In this document: piece by piece, positions 12,401-24,347 of the stretch
How the letters are laid out: each line of letters begins with the position of its first letter
Position numbering within the stretch: position 1 is the first letter of the stretch
Program-made: the position numbers and the translations under genes
DNA from: Bemisia tabaci
Lineage: Eukaryota; Arthropoda; Insecta; Hemiptera; Aleyrodidae
Direction: 5' to 3'
DNA: 64,000 nucleotides
Assembly (NCBI RefSeq): GCF_918797505.1
Contig: NC_092797.1
Location: 30,145,372-30,209,371 of the forward strand
Notes under the pieces: generated by a model
The model's database searches: none
Seen by the model: the letters and a program-made list of their open reading frames with translations, nothing else
What the model was told of the DNA's origin: nothing

Positions 12401-15400
12401 ATATCGATTTGCGGTTTATGACGTTTTTCCTCATATCGAAGGGGAAACTTTTTAGGTACTTTCCAGGTTTTAATTCCCTTGGGGGTGGAAGGCGGGGGGC
12501 AACTCAAAAATTTCTAATGGCCACCCCACCTCCCTTATGGCCAGTGGTGCGTGACTTTTGAATAACCCTGTATAATGGCACAAATAATATGATATAATTT
12601 TTCCGATTTCTTTGATGTTAAACAGGCGCAGAGAGTTAGTGGCGAGGGTCGGGGTTGGGTGGATCCACAAAGTGCACCTTTATTTTCGCCGGACGGGAAT
12701 GTTTATCTAACTCTAGTTCCTGTTCGGGACGGTACCTCCGGCTTCTTTAGACATATCGTATCGGTCAACATTAATAAGAAACATATGCTTCCCCTCACTC
12801 ATGGTACCTATGAAATCAACAAAATCGTCGCTTGGGACCACGAACACCATCTGGCGTAAGTATACATCCTCAACTATACAGAATGAGAAACAACTTAATC
12901 AGCCAAAATACACATAATATATTTAATTTATTTTCCGGTTGAGAATGAAATTGTAACTATTTTGAAACGTTCCGGGATTTGTTTATCTTTTGTTCTGTAT
13001 TTGCAGCCTTTTCCCCAAATTAACTTGTTCTTTTCTTCATCCTTATATGAACCTGGGTTATCAGCGTTCATAGCATAAAGTATTACGATTTAATTATACG
13101 AGTTGAAATCGTTTTGGTATGACAAAATCTCGCGACTTCGCAAAATATCACCGAAATTTCAAATTTCAAAACGTGTAGTTGTAGCAATAATCAAATTCTC
13201 TCCGTAAGAACAGAGCTAACTCCGCAAAGAGAGATCCTTCGTCTCCTCACCCATGTTAATTGCTTCTCTGGGAGTCAAATCAATTCCGAATTGAATTTTT
13301 TTCATTTTTAAATTTTTTTCATAATTTTTTTCTAGGTAAAAATATTTCGAAGCGAACTCTCCGGAATTTCACTGAGATCCTTAATAGTGTAGCTTCAGAT
13401 AATATCATGACCCACCTTTGATTGGTATCCTTAATGATGTTAACGAGGTACTCAGTGCAAATATTAGTTACTAGAGGCCTATAGCCGCTACGCGGCTTCC
13501 AACCACCGAGAAAAACTACACATAAAAAATAGTAGAGCAACCACGTTCAAATTATTTAGGAGATGAATGGATACAAAAGACGACGGGTGCACGCGAAAGA
13601 AAGCATATTTATCTCCAAGTGCAACGTTATGCCCCAATTTTTATGTTTTCTTTGTGAACACTATTTTTAAAAAGCCACACAGTTTTTCCCATGAATTTTC
13701 TTAAATGATCTCAAGTGCAAGCATGGAAAATTTCGACGCGATATTTTCGTTATCATTCTATTTTCTTTCCATGTAACAAAAAAAAATTAATTATGTGAAT
13801 TTTTGAATCGTTGCAATGAGGATACATATTTTCCCTTTACTTATGATAAAAACCGGAGCAGTGAGTTAAGAATGATGACACATAATCCTAGTTTAACGGA
13901 GGCTTTAGCGTTGCGCGAGCCTGGGAACGGAACGTGGTAGAGTCATCTTTGCAGTGTGACGCACCTTCCATCCGGCAAGCGGTATTATGCCTACACCCAT
14001 GTTCGAACAGTTATCTTGTTACGCCTGCCGTCAATGAAACCAAATATCGACGCCTCCACGCGGGAAAAAATGTTCTTATCTTCGCAGCTTCCATCAAATC
14101 GCAATTGCCCGGAAACTAGGACCGCACATCTTATCTGATAAGATCGTTCGCCCTTTAGACCGATTCTGGGGGATTAGGCTAAACTAGTCGATGAGTCAAC
14201 TGTTGGTCTAATTTCATCACGTGAACGTAGAAGAAAAACGGGGTAAAAAAACACTAATGTGTGATCAATTTTCAAGGACAATTCTGTAATTTCTCCTACG
14301 ATTTTAAATAGATTAAAACGCGTAATATCCGAAATCTAAGCTCAGATTTAGATTCCTCGTGAAAAATTGATGAGATTTTATGTATCATATGTTAGAATAG
14401 CGTGAAGGAAAAAGGTTTAACGACGCGTGTAGATTCTGTCATACTTTCCCTTTGAACTACGCCGCCGCGGCGCTTAGCGTTCGGTTTCGTCCCGAGGAAT
14501 TCCTCACGATAAATTCTTATTCTTCCTCCTCCGCTGACCCACTGAGCACTACCCATGTTGCCACGTTGAATTCATATGCTCGAATCAGTATGTCTACGTT
14601 ACGTCTCTTTCCTTCACGCTATGCTCGGGTATGATACATGAAATTGTATCAATTTTTAACGAGGAATCCGAATCTGAACTTCGATTTTGGGTATCATGCG
14701 TTTCAAGTCACATTTTCCAACTTCAAAAATCCGAAATGACGGACGTGGCTAAAAATGCTATCTCGGCTCCTGTTCGATGGATTTTTATGAAACTCGGTGT
14801 CAGGGTATGACACATGAAATCGCATCGATTTTTTACGAGGAATCCGAATCTGAGCTTCGATTTTGAGTATTACGCGTTTTAAACCAAAATCTGTCAAAAT
14901 TCAAAAAATTCAAAATTCGAAAATCCGAAATGACTGAAGTGGCTTAAAATGCTAACTCGGCTCCTGTTCGATGGATTTTTCTGAAATTCGATGTCAGGAG
15001 GTATTTTTCGACGGCGGGAAACTCGAATTTTTAGACAGTTTTTTAAAATTCTCAAATCGAAGATGGCGGACGTGGGCTAAAATGCTATCTCGGTTTCTGT
15101 TTGTTCGAGTCCTGTGAAACGCGGTATTATGTGGTGTTTTTCAACGGGAAACTCGAATTTTTAGTCAATTTTTTAAAATTGTCAACTCCAAGTTGTTGGA
15201 TGTGGCCTAAAATTCTACCTCTGTTTCTGTTCGTTATAGAGCTTTGTGAACCGCGGGGGATTTCAAAACCATTTTTGGGCGGTAATATTTACAATTTTAA
15301 ATAAAAACGTCAAATTTAGTCTCTGAAGTATCAATGTAATGAGCATTGTGAATGTTTTTACTTGCACTTTATAAATATTAAAATTGAGGGGCTTGGAGAA

Positions 15401-16651
15401 CAAGGCGCATAGATGCATTTTTCACTATTTCGAGAAATACGTGCCTGAAGTTTACAAAATTACATGAATCCTTACGGCGGAAGGAAAGTTTAACCTGACT
15501 TTTTTATGTTTAAAAATCGGAATCTGGGGGCTAATCTCTCGCAGAATTTGCACCTAGACTAGCTTCACTTGAAACAAATTAAGTCTCAATTTTTCCAAAA
15601 ACAGCACTTATGCGCCTTGTCAGTGGCGTGGCGTGATTTGCGATGTATCGATTGTTATGCTATTTAAACCTATGGTAAAGAATCGATTATTAAGGTGTTC
15701 GCTGCGAACACCCTGACTATCGATCCTTTTCCATAGGTTTAAATGACATAACAATCGATATATCGCAAAGCCACTGCGCCTTGTCCTCCAAGCCCCTCAA
15801 TTGTAAGAGCACTCGGTGATCTAGAACGGGGTAGAGTCCCTTTATACTGAGAGTCAAGACAATTTGAATCCATTTCTGATTGGTTCCCGTATTTTAGGCT
15901 TCCACAGTGTCACAAACGGGAATAAAGATTACATTTTCACCAATTGCAAAGATTATAATCTGGAATGGACCAGGGAATTACGGGTTCGGCAAGGAACAAA
16001 CGGAATGAGAGGAGGAACGGAGAAAGGCATTTGAGAATGGGCCGATCAAAGATTACGAAAAACGTTGAATTTCTGTAATCTTTATTCCCGTTTGTGACAT
16101 CCATGAGCCGAATTGTCTTGACTCTCAGTATAAAGGGACTCTAGAACGGAGAAATATCTCCGTTCCGAAAAATGGAGTCTAACGTCTTCTAATGCATTCA
16201 TTTGGCATGAAAGATAAATATGCAAACGCTACGAGTTGAGGAAAACTGTCGGTGATGAAGGAAATCGAAGCAGATAATGGAGCCGAAACTCCTCAGAATC
16301 CATCTCAATCTACGGGGACGGAGATGATCCTCGGATTGTGGCAGTTGCTACGGAGAAGCTGGAATGAAAAACAGTCGCGCGCTTTCCACCCAGCTCCGTT
16401 CCTAATTCGTGCTTTAAATCTTAAGCGACTCTTAATGCCCCATTTCCCTGCCTCCTAGCTTAAGAGAAAGTCAAACTCCATCATTGTCTTCTCTGCGCAG
16501 TCCTTTTTTCTCAGACGAGTGAGTAAATGAATTACAATGAATTCGTCATCGGGCGAGGACAAAGATAGCTCAGAATTCAAGAGATCTGATCTGCCCTTTA
16601 TACGTATCAGGGTTAAGAATGCTGGTTTATTGAACTGCCTAAAACTCAATG

Positions 16652-16699
<48 letters not shown>

Positions 16700-19600
16700 A
16701 AAAAAAATATTTTCATTCATTTGTGACTATGGACCACTAGACAGTAGACAAGGTACGAATTTAAGCAGTCTGATACATGTTTCTTAATTAGAATTTCACG
16801 TAGAACACGATTCTTGAATGGAAAATTCAACTCCTAACTAAGACATTAACTTTTTTATTTTACATTGGTTACGGAAATTTTGAATTGCCCGGTCACAAGA
16901 AACGCAATTCTCTACCTGAGTGGAATCGCGCCTTGCAACAGTTTTGGCAGGCTGCTCAATCAAGCATTGTCCCTTTCCCTCTCTTTATCGTTCAAAGTGT
17001 GAACACTTGGTCTAGCTAATCCAAAGCGTCAAGATAGAGGTTTCCAGATTTTCATATCGCAGAGCTGGTCATGGTGAAGTTTAGTGTGCGATTTGACTCA
17101 CGCAGACTATTGTGTTTTCATGAGCGGGAGCTGGCTGGCTATATCCGAATTGCGTCCCGACCTCTTATCCGAATTGCGTCCGGTGCATTTATCGGGAAGG
17201 TGGCAACACCGCATATGAAAGGCGATGTCAATCGACGATTTTATCACTTGAAGGTACGGGTCGAAGTGCAAAATTAGCAAAAATTAACTCAGCAAAAAAG
17301 AGCTTGAACGCTAGGAAAAGCTGTCTGAATTCACGCGTCAAGAAACATTAAATATCTTAGTTAGGAGTTAATTTTAGTAATTTTCGTTGCGCAAATCGTG
17401 CTCAACGTGAAATTTTGGTCAGAAACTATGTATCAGAATTTTTAACTTCGTACTTTGTCTTGTGGTCCATTACGGTATTGGATTCCATGCGCTGAGGACT
17501 TTTAGGTTCTTTTATTAAGGTCTGGCCACACGATCAAATTCCGAACCAATTCTGATCAAAGTAGACCACTTGATGACTGATGGTCACCATGCATCAGCCC
17601 TCTTTGATCAAAATTGGACGGGCCGTCAAATTTTGATTAGAATGGAGTGCCACCATTCATCATTTCCTGCCACAAGAAACATTTCTGCCAAGTTTTCATT
17701 TTAAAACCAAGCAAATTAGGACTGATGACTCCCGACACTTTGATGGTAATTGGTTCGGGAATTTGATCATGTATCGAGACCTTATAACATGGAAGATTTG
17801 AGTGAAGAATAAAATTGTTTTTTGTTTGCTTTGCGGAATTAGGTATTATCTGGGTGTGCCTTCGGATGATCCAGCACAACTGCACCTGTACTCGGTGGAG
17901 ACGGAGGCGCCAATCACGGGTGGGCCAATCGCAAAACCCATTTGCCTGACGTGTCCGGCCAGTCCCAACGCACCACCCGTCATCCATTACGAGGGCGCAT
18001 CCACGACCAGCGCCAAATCAGGATCCGATCCCTCGAAGATGTTCTACGACGCCGAGGAGGAGGTCCAAGAACAGGCGCCTACTAATGAACCGTCGACGAA
18101 AAAGAAAAGAAAAAAAAGTACGTGTATGTGTAAGTAACATCCAAAGTAGGGGCCGTTCGTAATATGCGTCTGGATCACGGGAGCCAAAGGCGGATCCAGG
18201 AGGGAAGGGAGGCGTAGGAGGTGTACAACGTCCTCTTTTTGTCCGATAAAAGGAGGAGGGAAGAAAGGAACGGAGGGAAAAAAGGAAGTAGCAAAGAAAA
18301 GAACGGAGGGAAGAAAGGAACGGAGGTAAGAAGAAGGAATGACGCATATATTTGGTCTCTACTTATGACAAACTTTACTCATAATGCATATTCGATGCTT
18401 TAATATTTCGAAAACTTTTGGGGGAAGCCCCCCGGACCCCTCCTTCGCCCCCCGTTTGAAGTGTCTACATCTACCTACGACGGGAAAATTCCTATCTACG
18501 AAGGGGAATGGTTAGGACTGCGTTACGTATAACGCTAGAGACGTGTAATGCGTGTCACTGATTTTTTTAAAAATCTACGATGAAAAATGAACGGAAGGTG
18601 TCAATTTTTCAATAAAAAAATCTAGTCTCTCTCTTAACCTTATCATTGCGCGAAGACCAAATTGGGAATTCTAAATTTTCGTTAACATGAACACAAAATC
18701 AGTTTGGATACATCACATGTTGTCTAATTATTTCTCATATTTCATATTTTTTGAGGGAAAATTGATCAAAGTTCTGGCTGGAATTTTGAACGATGATGAA
18801 ACTCTAACTTTCCGCCGTGCTAAGGAAATATGCCGGAAAGACACATTTTCTCAGATAAAATGTTTATTTTATGAGGAGAGATATTTGTTTGAATATTTTC
18901 TCTTGCAATTTCCTAATATTTTAAATCTGACCGCGAATAAACTTTTGTAAAAAAAAATCAAAGAAAAATAGCATCAGATTTCCTTGAAAATTCATATTTT
19001 ATCAAAGGAAATTTGACAACTTCTGAAGGCTCATGCGGCGTTCTTCTACAGCACGGCCGTTCTGTTTTGATCGATATCTAATTCATGAGGATTTGTTTCA
19101 GCAGGCGAGGAACGAGAGAAACTGGAGGAGCTTTACAAGCCCTGCACGTACCACAATGTTGTTTTCAGTCCTGACCTATCGCACTATGTTCTCGAGTGCC
19201 TAGGCCCTGGTATTCCAACTGTGAGTTTGTACGCCACAAACCCCAACGGCAAACCACGTCTTCTCACAATCTTGCAGAATAATACAAAACTCCATGTAAG
19301 TGCAAATTGATCGGTAAAAGAGGGAAGAGCCAAACAGCATAATATAAAAACTGATTCATCCGTGATTTTTTCATCTATTCAATAAGTTTGAAATTGATAC
19401 TTATTCAAATCCCATGAAATGGCCGCAGTTGAAACTCCCACGCGGTTATGTTGTTTGATTTCTGTGCGCCAGAATAAAACGTGTAATATGCAAACTTTAA
19501 AACCTCATGTCTGTAAACTTTTAACTCTCAAACATAATATACATGCATTGGTACGCCTTCGCTTTGAGTTTGATACACAGCATCTCTGTGCTGCGGGCCG

Positions 19601-21291
19601 ATTATTGAAATTGTCAGACAAAGCTATAGACAAAGATGACAAAAGGGATTTGGAGGGCACCTATTGGTGGAAGCTGATGGCTGCAACGGACAAAGGCAGT
19701 AAGTAATAGACTAACTAACGGCAACTCACAAGAAACCCGACAGTTAGTCCATCATTTTCTCCCTTAGTCTATGAGAACCACACATTTCAACCAACAGGAT
19801 CGCTCCATACCCTTTATGTCTTTAATAATCAGCTCGTTGAGCTTGGACCTCAAGAGGGCTAAATATACCATCTAAATTTTACGCTACAGCCCTTTTTTTC
19901 AAATTCCTAATTTTCCTCTTCATTTCCTTTTCCTTTTCATGATCGTCAAAAATGTTTGTAGTTGATATTCTATGACGAATGATTCTTAGGAATGTTTATA
20001 TTTATTGATGTGTAATATTTCCAGGAGAGGGTATCGAAAATAGCGCTGCCGCAAGTCAAAACGTTTCCTGTTCAAATTTCTGGTGGCTATCAGGCACACG
20101 TTCGGCTGCACTTCCCACCAGGTTTGAAAGAGGAGGAAATCACCCGCTATCCCCTTGTTCTGCACGTGTGAGTATTTCATTGACTCAAGCACCAAAAACT
20201 TTGTAATACTTATGGAGCATACTGAAAAGTCTAGGAAGAAGAAAAGAAATCACAATTGTTTCTAGCCAAATCGTTCATAGACTTCTAGTTATATTTAACA
20301 TGCTCTTCCTTCAATGACCAGTAGAGAAAGAGGTCTAATTTTACCATGGACTTGTCCAAATTGATTTAGATATTATGAGATAAAAAAAAGCACACACACA
20401 TAAACTCAAATAATTCAATCGCAATAAACTGAAATATTGATAATAACATTTAACTGGTTCCACAGGGTAAAAAACATGCACGAGTCAAGGTACCCCAAAA
20501 TATGCTTATCCCGACTCGAGGAACTAGATGAAAGTAGGTACAATATAATTAAATACAACTGGTTCTCTCAATTAAAAGCCATGTTACATAAAATTGACCA
20601 AGAATATCTATTTCTTAGAGAAACCACAGAGCCAGCTGCGATCTGGAAAATGGTAAATGAAATTCAGAGAAAAATATCAGAACTTATCATGGAAAAAGAC
20701 AAAGAAAAGTGAAATGAAACAAAGTTTGTCCCCCATTACAACCTAATTAACACTGAGAATATTGATGCCAACCATAATTATTTATATCGTAAAGTGAGTT
20801 TTGCGAAAAAAAGACTATTCAGCCAACTACGAGCGAGAAATGTTAAATCCCTTAACATCACTATCAATCAGATGAACCATAGAATTAACCCTAACGAAAT
20901 TTGCACAATTTGTAATACTCAACAACCTGAAGATGCGCACCACTTATTCTTTGTCTGCCCCATTTACCATAACACTCGAAAATATTACTTACACAGCTAC
21001 CTTAACAAAGACATAAACCTAATTCTTAGTAAAGACTCAAACGAGCAGCAGCTTACAGATATTTATAATTATTTTGCGACAATTCTGAGTATAAGATCGT
21101 TCATAATAAATGAATAACTGAACCAAAAAACAAAGTTTGCCTATCATGAACGCTGCTATTTCATGTACATAATTGTAAGCCCAGCATATTCTAGTGATAA
21201 GTGTAGCATAATGAAGTAATCTCATGTTTGTAAATGATCTCCCAACCTAACCCCCTTTGTTAAATCCTCCCCAGGATAAAAAATAAAGTAT

Positions 21292-21323
<32 letters not shown>

Positions 21324-24311
21324 ACTTTAGCAAATAAAACTCAGTTCTGTTGCACGTGATTAATTGATTTTATGGATTTTTTATTCTAAAATCAAATGTG
21401 TTACTTTATTTTCACAAATTGCTCACCTTTCAGCCATAATAGATGGCACTTGCCTCCAGCATGAAAGTAGAGTTATTATCGTTCTTTTTCAATCTTTTAC
21501 ATCCATGAAAAACAGTATATCATGTAATAACTTCCTTTATCTAGTTGAATAATATTTTTGTTGGTGTTTAGTTACGGTGGACCAGGCACTCAACTTGTGA
21601 CTGACATTTGGAAAATAGACTGGGATACATACTTATCTAGCACTAGAGATTATATTGTCGCTCAAATCGATGGCAGAGGTGCCTCAGGCCAAGGTTATCA
21701 GAAATTACATCAAGTCTACAAGCGCCTTGGATCAGTGGAAGTTGCAGATCAACTAGAGGTTACAGAGTGAGTGTTCACATTTTTCAAACACCATCCAAAT
21801 TGTCAGCTAATAAGATTGATTCTGTATAAAAATTAAAATAGAAAAAAAGAGAATATAGCACAGTGCTGATGTAATCCCTCAAACTTTCAGGGACCCTCAT
21901 CAGCTCCCTAAGGGCCCGAGGGGAGGGGAGAGGCTTTGAGTCGATGAAATTCGGATTCTTTAGGGTCTATTCTCTATGTTCTTTTTTGCGGTTCTAAGGT
22001 CCGCAGCGAAGGTCTAGTATCAGGGGAGATGGCAATAGTGTACTTGCCTCCGAAAATACACGAAAAATGCAACGTCGCGAACCCTCTCCCAAATTTTACA
22101 TTAGGCTAACCAAATTTTATGGGCTGAATAATGAAGGGGCTGGTGGCACTCCCCCCCCCCCCTCGCGCCAAGATAAGAAAAAAAGGAGGGAATAGGAGGG
22201 AAAGAAAAATAAAGTTCTCCTAAAAATTTACTGAAATGGTTTTAAGACAGTGCTATATAACCAAATAAAATAAAATTAGGCCACAAGAGGTTTTATTCGT
22301 CAATTTTCAACTTTCAGTTAAAGCACCAGTTATATGCTCAAACGGCTAAAATTTCAATCTGGGAAAGGCTGTTTTTATAAAATTTCCCTTAGAAGACCCT
22401 CCAGACCTACCTTATTCTGGAAAGCCCCCCCCCCTCCCCGACCCCCCCTACTCGACATCAGCAAATGGTCCCTCCTCCGCACTGTGTATCCGCCGCGCCA
22501 CGGCGAATGAACTTATTCATGAGTTTTCTTTCACTGCCAATTCATGTAAGAGCGGTTCTTTTCAGAATGTACTTTATGATGAGGAGACACACTATACGTG
22601 CATGAATAAACTGTTTACGAACTGAATAGTTTTATTTTGTCGAAAATATATTCCAGCGTATCATTTAGTTTTAATTTTCGGACTCAACATGTGCGAATAT
22701 AATCCTTCAAAAACTAGGTAGTCCGTTTCAGATTAGGACGACGTGTAACGTGTCTAAGTTTAGGTTTATCTCCTGAACTCATTTGAATCGGGATCCTTCT
22801 AACCTCTAGTTGACCCACGATCTACTTTTCAGATACCTACGAGACAATCTACACGTCATAGACAAAAGACGAGTGGCCGTCTGGGGTTGGAGCTATGGTG
22901 GCTTTGTATCAGCCATGCTGTTATCCACACCAAATCAAGATGTCTTCCACTGTGGAATTGCTGTTGCCCCTGTTACTTCTTGGAGACTTTACGGTACGGA
23001 GAGATTATCTTTTAAGAATGATACAGAGTTTACATATTAATTTCTTTGAAGCATAAATTAACCGAATTACTTCTCTTGTTAACGAGGGATGAAATAAAAT
23101 GACATGTAGGTTGAGGTTTATCATGATACTGATTTAAATTGAGATGAGAAGCTACAGCATTACTGAGGGAGAAAATTTAAAAATTTGCGTCAAATACCTA
23201 CTCTCCGGTGGACAGCAACACATGTAAGTGTACCTCTTCAAAAGAGGGCCATACACAGTACCCATTTTTCAATGTTATAATCTTTCTTCATCATTAATTT
23301 TATATTTTATTATAATTAGTTGGAAGTTCTAAAACGTTTTAAGTTGTTGAAATTGAGAATTGATATTATCTGTTGCTCCCTACACTATACTTCCAAAATC
23401 CGCATATTGCAGGTCTGAAACATGCTCTCTACTACCAAGCTAAGGAAAAACGTCGTATGAATCTTCTGGCGTTGCCAAATTTTCTTTGATAAAACACGAA
23501 TTTCCTGGTAAACTTACGAACACTTTTCTTCCAATTTTTCAAATAATTTTGTGCGCTGTTTCACCTAAAGTCCCCAAAAATTTCAAGGAAAAATATTCAT
23601 AACTTTCTTCAAAGACAAACATTTAATTGAAGGAAATTCGGCAACTCTCGAATATTCATACGGCGTTTTTCCTTAGTACGGCAGTCTACTTCTCTACTCC
23701 GCGTTAAAGTCACCGAAGAATACCTTCTTCAAAGCCACCCAACCTAGATCCTTTTGAGTCAATTAACTTTATATAAAACTTTTATACATTAAAAATTGTA
23801 TTTATTTTGTTTTAACCTTACCGTTCATTGCAGACTCAGCGTACACGGAGCGATTCATGGGTGTCCCGAATGTAACAGGAAACTACAAAGGTTACGAGGA
23901 AAGTGACCTGTCACGACGAGTGGAGGGATTCAGAGACAAAATGTTATTCCTAGTCCACGGAACGGCTGATGACAATGTTCATCTGCAACAAAGCATGATC
24001 CTAGCTAGAGCATTATCAAACGCTGGCGTGCTTTATAGACAACAGGTACATTTTTTTTTAAATCTTTGTTGCCTACCCTCTATTCACCCATACCAATTTC
24101 TTCAGCCGTTTGTAACAAAAATGTCTAAATTTTCCGCAGGAACAATAATGTCAAACCTTTGTTCCGCATGTAACTTGATCATACAATTTCAAGCATTTTC
24201 GCTCTTCGTAAAATCGTATCCCTACGGAATCTCCGCTTCATTAATATGTTTTTGAAAAAATGCTAGTTCTTTATAGCAGTAAGATGTGGATAACTATCAG
24301 GCCGATCCTCA

Positions 24312-24347
<36 letters not shown>

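Noticed and set aside
16537..16740. 67-codon frame with a poly-Lys run
   Set aside because: It simply reads through the 44-base poly-A tract.
19419..19706. 95-codon frame on +
   Set aside because: Within an intron whose flanking exons join perfectly; no recognisable domain.
24046..24255. Extension of the DPP4-like coding frame past 24045
   Set aside because: The frame stays open but residues lose family similarity exactly at a GT donor, and the next exon at 24860 supplies the catalytic His in frame.
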